From an uncultured Mediterraneibacter sp. (GTDB taxonomy: Bacteria > Bacillota > Clostridia > Lachnospirales > Lachnospiraceae): DNA of 50,785 bases. The stretch lies in contig CALWTQ010000020.1 of assembly GCA_944384505.1 (NCBI GenBank), positions 1 through 50,785 on the forward strand. The letters run 5' to 3'. This document shows, in pieces, positions 18,254 through 26,616 of this stretch (the stretch's first letter is position 1; each line of letters begins with the position of its first letter). The position numbers and the translations under genes are program-made. The notes under the pieces are model-generated. The model searched no databases. It had not been told where the DNA came from and saw only the letters and a list, made by a program, of their open reading frames with translations.

Positions 18254-19386
18254 AACATCTTTTAAAGCAAATTAAGGTTCGTTACAACATCAAAGATTAC
18301 CATTTCAGCCTGGCAATTGTGGTCCTGGTCCTCTCTGTCATAGGAGTTCTCATGGTGAGAAGCGCAAGGCCGGACCTGATGAACAGGCAGATTCTCGGCG
18401 TCATTCTGGGGATTGCCGCTATGGTTGTAATTTCGCTGATCGATTATAAGTGGGTTCTGAACTTTTACTGGCCGATGTATATCCTGAACCTGGTCCTTCT
18501 GGCGGCCATATGGATCCCGGGGATTGGCGTTACCGCCAACGGCGCGCGGCGGTGGCTCGATCTTGGAATCACACAGCTGCAGCCTTCGGATCTGACGAAG
18601 ATCCTGATGATCCTTTTCTTCGCCAGATTTTTGTCCGACCGTGAACAGAAGATTAACGACCCGAAAACGATTGTCCAGGCTGTGGCGCTGATTCTTCCGT
18701 CCCTTGCGATGATCGTTGCGCAGCCGAATCTTTCAACGACCATCTGTGTGGCGACGCTGTTCTGCGCGCTTTTGTTTCTGGCGGGACTGAGCTACAAGTT
18801 CATCGGCACTGTGCTGGCGATCTCCGTGCCTGCGGTGATTATCTTTCTTGTGATCGCCGTACAGCCCAACCAGCCATTCCTGCATGATTACCAGCAGTCT
18901 CGTATTCTGGCCTGGCTGGATCCGGAAGAATATGCGGACGATGAATCCTATCAGCAGCTCAACTCGGTTATGGCCATCGGTTCTGGGCAGCTTTCCGGGA
19001 AGGGGTATAATAATGATGAGACAAATTCTGTAAAAAACGGTAATTTTGTGTCAGAACCCCAGACAGACTTTATTTTTGCCATAATTGGTGAAGAATTGGG
19101 ATTTGTGGGTTGTTGTGCCGTCATATTTTTGTTATTATTAATTATTATAGAATGTATTTTGGTTGGCCTGAAAGCGAAAGATACAGGAGGGCGCATCATC
19201 TGCGGCGGAGTAGCCGCACTGGTAGGGATACAGAGCTTTATCAATATCGGTGTGGCCACATTGATTCTTCCCAATACAGGACTGTCGCTTCCCTTCGTAA
19301 GTTACGGACTGACTTCTGTTGTATGCTTTTTTATGGGGATCGGTTTTGTACTGAATGTCGGCTTACAGCCTAACAAATATCAGTAA
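18250..19386 (+). CDS. rodA: RodA-type SEDS glycosyltransferase
   Basis: SEDS proteins polymerise lipid II and partner with class B PBPs; here PBP2 is encoded in the same cluster. The 378-residue protein has about ten transmembrane helices, the extracellular stretch ANGARRWLDLG, and the C-terminal LPNTGLSLPFVSYG motif shared by RodA/FtsW. It starts at TTG 18250, overlapping the minE stop (TTGA), with GGGAGAAAAG upstream. The PBP2 context favours RodA over FtsW. Confidence 0.93.
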   Translation: MKHLLKQIKVRYNIKDYHFSLAIVVLVLSVIGVLMVRSARPDLMNRQILGVILGIAAMVVISLIDYKWVLNFYWPMYILNLVLLAAIWIPGIGVTANGARRWLDLGITQLQPSDLTKILMILFFARFLSDREQKINDPKTIVQAVALILPSLAMIVAQPNLSTTICVATLFCALLFLAGLSYKFIGTVLAISVPAVIIFLVIAVQPNQPFLHDYQQSRILAWLDPEEYADDESYQQLNSVMAIGSGQLSGKGYNNDETNSVKNGNFVSEPQTDFIFAIIGEELGFVGCCAVIFLLLLIIIECILVGLKAKDTGGRIICGGVAALVGIQSFINIGVATLILPNTGLSLPFVSYGLTSVVCFFMGIGFVLNVGLQPNKYQ

Positions 19387-19400
19387 GGAGAGGATCGATT

Positions 19401-19796
19401 ATGAATATCGGACTGATCGCACACGATGCGAAGAAAAAACTGATGCAGAATTTCTGCATCGCCTACCGCGGAATACTCAGCAAGCATGATCTGTACGCTA
19501 CGGAGACGACAGGCGTGCTTGTGGAGAGTGTGACAAATCTGACGATTCACAAATTTCTGCCCGGGCATCTGGGGGGAAAACAGCAGCTTGCTTCTCAGAT
19601 TGAGCACAATAATATTGACCTGCTGATCTTTTTCAGAGATCCGCTTGCTCCGCGCCCACATGAGCCGGATGTGAATGACGTTGTGAAGCTGTGTGATATG
19701 TACAATATCCCGATTGCGACGAATATCGCCACCGCTGAGGCATTGATACTCGCGCTTGACAGGGGTGATCTTGACTGGCGCGAGATGTATAAATAG
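19401..19796 (+). CDS. mgsA: Methylglyoxal synthase
   Basis: MgsA converts dihydroxyacetone phosphate to methylglyoxal and phosphate, a bypass used under phosphate limitation or sugar-phosphate excess. The 131-residue protein has the phosphate-binding ETTGVLVE loop and LPGHLGGKQQLASQI. It also has LIFFRDPL with the catalytic Asp, and a conserved IPIATNIATAEALI C-terminal segment. A strong AAGGAGAGG precedes the ATG, 14 nt after rodA. It is the last gene before an 18-bp hairpin. Confidence 0.96.
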   Translation: MNIGLIAHDAKKKLMQNFCIAYRGILSKHDLYATETTGVLVESVTNLTIHKFLPGHLGGKQQLASQIEHNNIDLLIFFRDPLAPRPHEPDVNDVVKLCDMYNIPIATNIATAEALILALDRGDLDWREMYK

Positions 19797-19844
19797 CAGC
19801 TGCTCCGGCGGACTGTGAACAGCGGTTATAAGTGAAAGACCCCT

Positions 19845-19886
19845 GCGGCAGGCCATGCGGACATACAGGTCCGCATGGCCTGCCGC
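19845..19886. repeat. Perfect 18-bp inverted repeat between mgsA and the carboxypeptidase gene
   Basis: Arms 19845-19862 and 19869-19886 (GCGGCAGGCCATGCGGAC and its exact complement) flank a 6-nt loop ATACAG. No T run follows on the plus strand (TCCCGGG comes next), so it is not a classical intrinsic terminator there. The minus-strand side is preceded by GGG. It may act as an mRNA-stabilising or attenuating hairpin between two co-directional genes. Confidence 0.9.
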
Positions 19887-19922
19887 TCCCGGGAAATAAT
19901 GGTAGAACAAGGTGGCAGGCGC

Positions 19923-20960
19923 ATGAAGGGACAGAATTACAGAACACAGAGAAAGAAGAGAAAAGGGAGACGCAGACGTCCGAACAGGGCAGCTGCGGTT
20001 CTGGTATGCCTGACGATTGTGATCGGAGCCTGCGCTGTGGCGGGGATCATGATCTGGGACAGGTCGAAAGATTATGTAGGCGAATATGAAAGACAGGCCT
20101 ATAACCGGCAGCTGTATCAGGGAACGCTTTTTGCGTCGGATCTGTGCGTGGCATCAGGAGACGTCAGTCTGGCCGGATTTGAACCGGGTTCTGAACTGCA
20201 CGCAGCGGCTCTGTTTGATCTGGATCAGAGCCAGGTGCTGTGCGGATATAAAGTGTTTGACCGGCTTTACCCTGCAAGCACCACAAAGACGATGACTGCT
20301 TATCTGGCGCTGAAATATGGCAATCTGGACGATACAGTTACAGTCAGCGCGAATGCCACGGATTTTAACTGGGATGAATCCGTATGCGGCCTGCAGACCG
20401 GAGACACGCTGACACTGTACGATCTGATCTGCGGGCTTATGCTCCAGTCCGGAAATGACGCCGGAACTGCAATCGCAGAATATATCTCCGGGAGCGAGGA
20501 GGCCTTTGCCGAACTGATGAATCAGGAGGCGGCAGCACTCGGCGCTACAGGAACCCATTTTGTGAATCCCCACGGCCTGCATGACGAAAATCATTATACA
20601 ACCGCATATGATCTGTATCTTATCTTTAATGCGAGCCTCAGGAATCAGACTTTTGTGGACATCATTTCTCTCGATTCCTACAGTGCCTCCATTACCGGAG
20701 CCGACGGCGCTTTGAGAAATGAAGACTGGGCCCCGACAAATTACTATTCGGCCGGCCTGGCGGATCCTCCGGCCGGGATACAGGTGATCGGAGGTAAGAC
20801 AGGGACGACAGACCAGGCGGGAAACTGTGTGGTGCTCTATGATATGGACGCCGGGTCCCACCCGTATATATCCGTCATTATGGGCGCGCCGGACAAGGAA
20901 AATCTATACGAGGAGATGAACGAAATGCTGACGGCAGGAATCACAGGCTCCTCCCGTTAA
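19923..20960 (+). CDS. D-alanyl-D-alanine carboxypeptidase (PBP5-family serine peptidase)
   Basis: It trims the terminal D-Ala from peptidoglycan stem peptides outside the membrane. The 345-residue protein begins with a very basic tail, then one transmembrane helix (about 22-43). The catalytic motifs are S119-T-T-K122, S176-G-N178 and K292-T-G. It lacks the C-terminal beta-rich domain and membrane anchor helix of E. coli PBP5. I chose ATG 19923, which has AAGGTGG 7 nt upstream. The open frame extends back into the 19845-19886 hairpin and is unlikely to be used. Confidence 0.9.
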   Translation: MKGQNYRTQRKKRKGRRRRPNRAAAVLVCLTIVIGACAVAGIMIWDRSKDYVGEYERQAYNRQLYQGTLFASDLCVASGDVSLAGFEPGSELHAAALFDLDQSQVLCGYKVFDRLYPASTTKTMTAYLALKYGNLDDTVTVSANATDFNWDESVCGLQTGDTLTLYDLICGLMLQSGNDAGTAIAEYISGSEEAFAELMNQEAAALGATGTHFVNPHGLHDENHYTTAYDLYLIFNASLRNQTFVDIISLDSYSASITGADGALRNEDWAPTNYYSAGLADPPAGIQVIGGKTGTTDQAGNCVVLYDMDAGSHPYISVIMGAPDKENLYEEMNEMLTAGITGSSR

Positions 20961-20992
20961 ACTGACGCAGAGAGATAACGCCAGAAACATAT

Positions 20993-21038
20993 GTAAAGAC
21001 CTTCCGGTCCTGTGATGATGGAGACGGAAGGTCTTTAC
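20993..21038. terminator. Bidirectional terminator-like hairpin between convergent genes
   Basis: GTAAAGACCTTCCG (20993-21006) pairs perfectly with 21025-21038 across an 18-nt loop. An outer CATATG/CATATG pair lies nearby. It lies between the carboxypeptidase gene (+) and the DUF378 gene (-). There is no long T run, but both arms end in TTTAC, so it can serve either strand weakly. Confidence 0.6.
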
Positions 21039-21049
21039 ACGTTCATATG

Positions 21050-21253
21050 TTATTCTGACATGCCCCTGATTCTGCCAAACAGGCTGATCAGGTACAGGCC
21101 GCACAGGCCGATGATGGTGTAGACAATGCGGGAAAGCCAGCTTAAGTTCCCAAGCAGGTAAGCTACAAGGTCAAACTTGAAGATCCCGACCAGGAGCCAG
21201 TTGACCGCTCCGATGATTACGAGGGTCAGCGCCGTGTTATCAAACCATTTCAT
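21050..21253 (-). CDS. DUF378 family small membrane protein
   Basis: A 67-residue protein with two hydrophobic helices (about 7-25 and 38-60) and the family motif GAVNWLLVGIFKFDLVAYL. DUF378 proteins (B. subtilis YuzA-like) have no established function. On the minus strand AAGGAGG precedes the ATG by 7 nt, which supports real expression. It stands alone, convergent with the carboxypeptidase gene and divergent from the HlyD-like gene. Confidence 0.88.
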   Translation of the reverse strand: MKWFDNTALTLVIIGAVNWLLVGIFKFDLVAYLLGNLSWLSRIVYTIIGLCGLYLISLFGRIRGMSE

Positions 21254-21280
21254 GTGATTTCCTCCTTACTCTGTTCGCAG

Positions 21281-21322
21281 CAGTTCAGCCCGCGCCATTC
21301 GGAATGCCCCATGGCTGAACTG
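21281..21322. repeat. 10-bp inverted repeat in a divergent intergenic region
   Basis: CAGTTCAGCC (21281-21290) and GGCTGAACTG (21313-21322) are exact complements around a 22-nt spacer. The spacer itself contains CATTC-G-GAATG. It lies 28-69 bp upstream of the DUF378 start and about 60 bp before the HlyD-like promoter. It could be a cruciform operator or an RNA hairpin in the DUF378 leader. Confidence 0.7.
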
Positions 21323-21355
21323 TTACTTTAATACTGCTATTATTTCCATAAAAAC

Positions 21356-21384
21356 TGGAAATATACACAGGAAAATGCTATACT
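21356..21384 (+). promoter_or_regulatory. Candidate promoter for the HlyD-sepF-rluD cluster
   Basis: TGGAAA (21356-21361) and TATACT (21379-21384) are 17 bp apart, with TGC before the -10 (extended -10). Transcription would begin near 21391, about 30 nt before the TTG start of the HlyD-like gene. Confidence 0.6.
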
Positions 21385-21419
21385 GTTTAAGTTGAAAAAA
21401 TAGGAGGTGCTGCCTGGTT

Positions 21420-22823
21420 TTGGCATCGGAAAAAAAAGGAAAATCAATCAGTATAAAAAAATATAAGAATAAGCGGGAGTTTAACCTCGGAATTGTTCTG
21501 TTTGCTGTTGTATTTCTTTATCTTATCGTGACGACTGTCATGTACTTTACCGGGGATACGATCTCCGCCTATGAAGTGCGTGAGGGCAGTATAGTAAATG
21601 ACAACTCTTATACCGGCCTTATCCTCCGTGAGGAGACGGCAGTGAACGCAGAGGCGGGAGGATATGTCAGCTACTACCAGAATGAGAACAGCAAGGTGAA
21701 GGCCGGGACAAATATCTATGCGCTGTCAGCGCAGAAGCTGGATACGGATGCGGCAGGGCAGGCATCTGACGAGTCTGAATCACAAAGCCTGAATCCTGAG
21801 ATTCAGGCAGGAATTATGTATCAGATACAGAATTTTAATGAGAATTATAATTCCAACAGTTTCTCATCGGTCTACTCCCTGAAAAACGAGATTAATACAG
21901 CGCTGCAGGATGCTTACAGTTCTTCCAGGATGCAGCAGCTGGGAGACGCTATCGCCGCAAGCGGTCAGGAGGTTACATCCTATGTGACGCCCCGGGACGG
22001 CATAGTGGCCTTAACAGTGGACGGATATGAGTCTCTGACAAAAGATACATTTACAGCGGATAATTTTGACCGCTCAAAGTATGAAAGCACCGTATTCTCT
22101 GACCAGATGGAGGTATCCGCCGGAAGTCCGGTATACCGCCTCATTACAAGCGAAAACTGGTCCATTATTGTACAGCTTGACAGGGAGACAGCGGAACAGC
22201 TCATCGCGGATGAAATCACCAGCATCCGGGTTAGGATCGACAAGGACAGTGAGACTCTCTGGGCCGGTTTTTCCGTGATTTCCCGGAATGGGGATTACTA
22301 TGGATGTCTCGATTTTGACAATTCTATGATACGCTATGCGGAAGAGCGGTTTTTAAATGTAGAGCTGATCCTGGAGGATGAGAGCGGACTGAAGATCCCG
22401 AAGTCTTCTGTAGTAGAAGAGGAGTTTTATGTGATTCCGGAGGAATATATTACGACAGGGGGCAACAGTTCATCTGAGGGCATTATGACAGGCGGAACTG
22501 ACGGGAGCGCTCAGTTCCAGGAGGTAAGCATCTATGATGTGTCTGAGGATGGCGATGTATGCGTCAGCAGCAAGGAGCTGCGCGAGGGGGATGTCATTTA
22601 TAAGCCGGAGTCCTCTGAGACATATACAATAGGAAAGACGAAGTCATTAAGCGGGGTTTATAATATCAACCGGGGCTACGCGGTGTTTAATAAAGTCACG
22701 ATTCTGTGCGAAAACGATGAATACTACATTGTGCAGGAGGGCGAAAGCTACGGGCTGTCCAACTATGACCACATCGTGCAGAATGGGAACAGCGTCAGCC
22801 CGGACGAAGTCGTATTTCAATAA
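21420..22823 (+). CDS. HlyD-like membrane-fusion/adaptor protein
   Basis: A 467-residue protein with one N-terminal transmembrane helix (about 23-43). An extracellular part carries the biotinyl/lipoyl-like half motifs typical of HlyD adaptors (YTGLILREETAVNAEAGGYVSYYQNENSKVKAGTNIY). A Gly/Ser-rich loop lies around 345-365. No ABC exporter is encoded beside it. Similar single adaptors precede yggS and sepF in other Lachnospiraceae, which suggests an envelope or division role that is not established. It starts at TTG 21420 with AGGAGG 11 nt upstream. Confidence 0.75.
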   Translation: MASEKKGKSISIKKYKNKREFNLGIVLFAVVFLYLIVTTVMYFTGDTISAYEVREGSIVNDNSYTGLILREETAVNAEAGGYVSYYQNENSKVKAGTNIYALSAQKLDTDAAGQASDESESQSLNPEIQAGIMYQIQNFNENYNSNSFSSVYSLKNEINTALQDAYSSSRMQQLGDAIAASGQEVTSYVTPRDGIVALTVDGYESLTKDTFTADNFDRSKYESTVFSDQMEVSAGSPVYRLITSENWSIIVQLDRETAEQLIADEITSIRVRIDKDSETLWAGFSVISRNGDYYGCLDFDNSMIRYAEERFLNVELILEDESGLKIPKSSVVEEEFYVIPEEYITTGGNSSSEGIMTGGTDGSAQFQEVSIYDVSEDGDVCVSSKELREGDVIYKPESSETYTIGKTKSLSGVYNINRGYAVFNKVTILCENDEYYIVQEGESYGLSNYDHIVQNGNSVSPDEVVFQ

Positions 22824-22893
22824 TCAGGCGGCGTTTCCGCCGCGCAGTCCGGACGGCGTTCCTGTCAGGAGGAGACAGTTAGGAGGAGATAAG

Positions 22894-23613
22894 ATGACAC
22901 TGGAAGAAAACTTAAAAAATGTAGAAGAGAAAATTGAGGCGGCCTGCAGAAGGGCAGGGAGAAGCAGAGACGAAGTGACGCTGGTCGCCGTTAGCAAGAC
23001 CAAGCCGGTATCCATGCTTCAGGAGGCTTACGATCTTGGGGTCCGGATATTCGGGGAGAACAAAGTACAGGAGATCCGGGACAAGTATGACGCGCTTCCC
23101 GGGGACATTGAGTGGCATATGATCGGACATCTGCAGACCAATAAGGTGAAATATATTGTCGATAAAGTGAAGCTGATCCATTCCGTTGACTCCCTGCATC
23201 TTGCAGAGACAATTGAACGCGAGGCAGAGAAACACGGATGCAGCGTGGACATTCTCCTGGAGGTAAATGTAGCCCGGGAAGAGACGAAATTCGGGCTGAA
23301 AATGGAGGAAGTAATCCCTCTGGCGGAGAAAATATCAGAGTTTCCCCATGTGAATCTGCGGGGCCTGATGACAATTGCGCCTTTTGTAGATAATCCAGAA
23401 AAAAATCGCACAATTTTCGCGGATTTACAGAAATTATATGTTGACATAAAAGAAAAAAACATTGATAATGGTACTGTGAGCATACTTTCAATGGGGATGA
23501 CCAATGATTACGAGGTTGCGATCGAGGAAGGGGCCACAATGGTCCGGATCGGAACCGGGATCTTTGGTGCCAGGGATTATAGTATATCTTCTGGGCAGGA
23601 GAGTATAAAATAA
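22894..23613 (+). CDS. YggS/PLPBP family PLP-binding protein
   Basis: A 239-residue single-domain PLP protein with the alanine racemase-like barrel. The PLP lysine is in VAVSKTKPV (about K36), with FGENKVQE, HMIGHLQTNK, SMGMTNDYEVAIEEGATMVRIGTGIFG following. The family controls PLP homeostasis rather than catalysing a known reaction. ATG 22894 has AGGAGG 8 nt upstream. The position immediately before sepF is conserved across Firmicutes (the ylmE position of the division cluster). Confidence 0.95.
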   Translation: MTLEENLKNVEEKIEAACRRAGRSRDEVTLVAVSKTKPVSMLQEAYDLGVRIFGENKVQEIRDKYDALPGDIEWHMIGHLQTNKVKYIVDKVKLIHSVDSLHLAETIEREAEKHGCSVDILLEVNVAREETKFGLKMEEVIPLAEKISEFPHVNLRGLMTIAPFVDNPEKNRTIFADLQKLYVDIKEKNIDNGTVSILSMGMTNDYEVAIEEGATMVRIGTGIFGARDYSISSGQESIK

Positions 23614-23656
23614 TAAAATTACGCGGGGTTGCAATGCGTGAGATAGGAGTGTAAGA

Positions 23657-24205
23657 ATGGGTGTATTTGATAAATTTCTGGACATCATGAAGCTGAATGA
23701 CGACGATTATGATGACGAGTACTATGATGATGACGAGTATTTCGATGATGATGGCTATGAGGAGAAGCCTCAGCGTCGTTCTCTGTTCGGAAAGAAGAAT
23801 ACCAAAGAAGATAATTTCGATGATTTTAATATGGAAGAGGATGACAAGAATTTCCAGCCTTCCACAGCAAATAAAGTAACACCGATGAGACAGCCGGCTG
23901 CCAGAAGAGGCGGGAATATGGAAGTCTGTGTTGTAAAGCCGTCGTCTGTAGACGATTCAAGGGAGATCACAGAGACTCTTCTCTCCGGCCGGACAGTAAT
24001 CCTGAATCTGGAGGGCATGGATCTCGAGGTTGCCCAGAGGATTATCGATTTTGTTTCAGGCGCTACATTTGCCATCAGCGGCAATCTGCAGAAGATCTCG
24101 AATTATATCTTCCTTGTAACGCCTACCAATGTGGATATATCCGGCGATCTTCAGGACCTGCTTGGTGGTTCCATGGAAACTCCGAGCGTAAAGGGCAGAT
24201 ATTAG
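23657..24205 (+). CDS. sepF: Cell division protein SepF
   Basis: SepF is a membrane-bound partner of FtsZ that shapes the Z ring. The 182-residue protein has a short N-terminal amphipathic segment (MGVFDKFLDIMKL) and a strikingly acidic linker. In the linker about 18 of residues 15-35 are Asp or Glu, encoded by GATGAT-like repeats. The SepF domain (about 75-165) includes ILNLEGMDLEVAQRIIDFVSG. It is flanked by yggS and ylmH as in other Firmicutes. Confidence 0.95.
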   Translation: MGVFDKFLDIMKLNDDDYDDEYYDDDEYFDDDGYEEKPQRRSLFGKKNTKEDNFDDFNMEEDDKNFQPSTANKVTPMRQPAARRGGNMEVCVVKPSSVDDSREITETLLSGRTVILNLEGMDLEVAQRIIDFVSGATFAISGNLQKISNYIFLVTPTNVDISGDLQDLLGGSMETPSVKGRY

Positions 24206-24220
24206 GCGGATGTGCACGAT

Positions 24221-25012
24221 ATGGATCAGGAGAAAGACAGCCAGATTCTGGAGAAGCGTTTTATTGACTTATCCAGAACTGCATATCAGCGGGACATTAT
24301 AACTTTTTCGGATTTTCTTAGTCTGAATGAACAGAATATTTTACATAGGCTGCCAAAAGACAGACTGTTTACAGGAGTGGCATCTTTTGGCGGCTTTCGT
24401 ACGGCAGAGCGTCAGATGGCGGCATTTATCCCTGAGGCTCTTTATTTGCGTTGGGGGAAAAGCGAGCATGAGCCGGATGAAATCGGGTATCCGTTCGCTG
24501 TGTTAAAGATCGCGCCGCTCAACCGGAAGTTCGCAGAACAGTTAAGTCACAGGGACTATCTGGGAGCGCTTCTGAACCTGGGGATTGAACGGTGCAAGAC
24601 CGGCGACATCATCTGCGGCGAAGGGGAAGCCTCTGTTTTTGTCCACAGAGACATGGCAGCCTTTGTGAAGGAAGAGCTGACGCGGGTGCGCCACACTTCC
24701 GTTTCTGTGTCAGAAATGTCCCTGTCAGAATTTGATTATACGCCGGAATATGAGGAAGTCCGGGGAACAGTGGCCTCTGTGCGCCTGGACAGCCTTCTGG
24801 CCCTTGCGTTTTCCTCGTCGCGGACAAAACTTACCGGACTGATTGAAGGGGCAAGGGTTTATGTGAACGGACGTCTCATTACCAGTAACGGATATGAACC
24901 AAAAGAGGGGGATGTCATTTCAGTGCGTGGACTGGGGAAATTCCGCTATGCCGGCGCGGGAACGCGCACCAGGAAAAACCGGATCAGCGTGACGGTTCAG
25001 CGCTACGTTTAG
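24221..25012 (+). CDS. YlmH-type S4 RNA-binding protein
   Basis: About 263 residues, with an N-terminal YlmH-specific domain and a C-terminal S4 RNA-binding domain (about 185-245, VRLDSLLALAFSSSRTKLTGLIEGARVYVNG). Members bind ribosomal complexes; B. subtilis YlmH/RqcP2-type proteins have been linked to ribosome rescue and quality control. ATG 24221 is preferred over GTG 24212, because AGGCGGA is about 10 nt before the ATG but only 1-2 nt before the GTG. It follows sepF by 15 nt. Confidence 0.9.
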   Translation: MDQEKDSQILEKRFIDLSRTAYQRDIITFSDFLSLNEQNILHRLPKDRLFTGVASFGGFRTAERQMAAFIPEALYLRWGKSEHEPDEIGYPFAVLKIAPLNRKFAEQLSHRDYLGALLNLGIERCKTGDIICGEGEASVFVHRDMAAFVKEELTRVRHTSVSVSEMSLSEFDYTPEYEEVRGTVASVRLDSLLALAFSSSRTKLTGLIEGARVYVNGRLITSNGYEPKEGDVISVRGLGKFRYAGAGTRTRKNRISVTVQRYV

Positions 25013-25052
25013 CGCCAGTTCCGCCATCGGATCTGAAAACAGGATTCACAGG

Positions 25053-25622
25053 ATGGAAAAGAATATGACAGAAAAAAATACAGAAATCCAGAGGGAGAAT
25101 CATTCCAGACGGCCGGCCGTTTCCTATGCCGCGGCGCTGGCCGGATTCATAGCGGCCGTTCTTCTGGATCAGCTTACCAAATATTGGGCGGCCGCCTCTT
25201 TGAAGGGGAATGAGCCGTTTGTTATTATAAAAGGGGTTTTCGAACTGCGTTATCTGGAGAACCGGGGCGCGGCGTTCGGCCTGATGCAGAATATGCAGAT
25301 CGTCTTTGTGATCGGCGCTGTGGCGGTGATTGCCGCGGTTCTTTTCCTCTATGGGAAAATGCCGCCGGCTGCCAGATTCCTGCCCCTCCGTGTGTGCGCT
25401 GTGCTTTTATGTGCCGGAGCTGTGGGAAATATGATCGACCGTCTCAGACTGAATTATGTGATTGATTTCTTCTATTTCAGGCTGATTGATTTTCCGATTT
25501 TTAATGTAGCGGACTGTTATGTTGTAGTGGCCTGCATTCTCTTCGTCTTCCTGGTTCTGTTCTTTTATAAGGACGAAGACTTTGAGTTCCTCAGCAGGAA
25601 GAGGAAAAAGACGGAGAATTGA
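25053..25622 (+). CDS. lspA: Lipoprotein signal peptidase (SPase II)
   Basis: LspA cleaves prolipoprotein signal peptides in the membrane. The 189-residue protein has four transmembrane helices and the motifs DQLTKYW, NRGAAFGL, GNMIDRL and FNVADCYV, which carry the two catalytic aspartates. The N-terminus is extended by about 20 polar residues; ATG 25065 is an alternative start. It sits between ylmH and rluD as in many Firmicutes. Confidence 0.95.
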   Translation: MEKNMTEKNTEIQRENHSRRPAVSYAAALAGFIAAVLLDQLTKYWAAASLKGNEPFVIIKGVFELRYLENRGAAFGLMQNMQIVFVIGAVAVIAAVLFLYGKMPPAARFLPLRVCAVLLCAGAVGNMIDRLRLNYVIDFFYFRLIDFPIFNVADCYVVVACILFVFLVLFFYKDEDFEFLSRKRKKTEN

Positions 25623-25705
25623 GAGTTTCCAGGCAGGAATCGGTAAGAAACAGCGGATCATGGTCTTCCGGAGTGAAGCGAAAAGAAAAAGGAGGCATGC
25701 CAGAG

Positions 25706-26614
25706 ATGGAGGAGATATATCTTACAGCCGGCTGCAGCGGGGAAAGGATTGACAGATTCTTAAGCGGGGATCTGGAAAACCTTTCCCGTTCTTATATCCA
25801 GAAGCTGGTAAAGGACGGAAGCGTCAGTGTAAATGGCAGATCCGTAAAGGCAAATTATAAAGTGAGCGAGGGGGATGAGATTATAGTGCAGATCCCGGAT
25901 CCGGAGATTCTGGACGTGCAGCCGGAGGATATCCCCCTTGACATCCTCTACGAGGACGATGATATTCTTGTGGTAAACAAACCGAAAGGGATGGTGGTGC
26001 ACCCGGCTCCCGGCCATTACAGCCATACCCTCGTAAATGCCATCCTCTGGCACTGCGGAGAACGGCTCTCGGGAATTAACGGCGTGCTGCGCCCGGGAAT
26101 CGTCCACCGGATTGACATGGACACCACAGGTTCTCTCCTGGTGTGCAAGAATGACCGGGCTCACCAGATCCTTGCAGAAGAGCTGAAAGAACACTCCATC
26201 ACCAGGCGCTATCATGCCATTGTGCACGGAAATCTGAAGGATGATACCGGTACGGTAAACGCGCCGATCGGGAGACACCCGGCAGACCGGAAAAAGATGA
26301 GCACAAAAGCTCCGAACGGGCGGCCCGCGGTTACCCATTACCGTGTATTGGAACGTTTTGGAAATTACACATATATTGAGTGCGAACTGGAGACCGGACG
26401 CACCCATCAGATCCGGGTGCATATGTCCGGCATCGGGCATCCGATTCTGGGGGATACGGTGTACGGGCCGGCAAAATGCCCGTTCCGCCTCCAGGGACAA
26501 ACACTGCACGCCAAAATCCTCGGGATACGGCATCCGTCTACAGGAGAATATATGGAATTTGACGCGCCGCTGCCGGAGTACTTTATTGCACTCCTGGAGC
26601 GCCTGAGGAAGTAA
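25706..26614 (+). CDS. RluD/RluA family 23S rRNA pseudouridine synthase
   Basis: A 302-residue pseudouridine synthase. An N-terminal S4 domain (about 15-75, RIDRFLSGDLENLSRSYIQK) is followed by the catalytic domain with D137 in HRIDMDTTGSLLV, and GRTHQIRVHMS near 225. The target is probably helix 69 or another large-subunit site. I chose ATG 25706, 10 nt after AAAAAGGAGG; ATG 25697 is 1 nt from that site. A long-hairpin repeat begins 2 nt after its stop codon. Confidence 0.92.
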   Translation: MEEIYLTAGCSGERIDRFLSGDLENLSRSYIQKLVKDGSVSVNGRSVKANYKVSEGDEIIVQIPDPEILDVQPEDIPLDILYEDDDILVVNKPKGMVVHPAPGHYSHTLVNAILWHCGERLSGINGVLRPGIVHRIDMDTTGSLLVCKNDRAHQILAEELKEHSITRRYHAIVHGNLKDDTGTVNAPIGRHPADRKKMSTKAPNGRPAVTHYRVLERFGNYTYIECELETGRTHQIRVHMSGIGHPILGDTVYGPAKCPFRLQGQTLHAKILGIRHPSTGEYMEFDAPLPEYFIALLERLRK

Positions 26615-26616
26615 GG

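Noticed and set aside
23697-23770. Short tandem GATGAT-like repeat as a regulatory microsatellite
   Set aside because: It is the codon pattern of the acidic SepF linker and is irregular, so it is more simply explained by the protein sequence.
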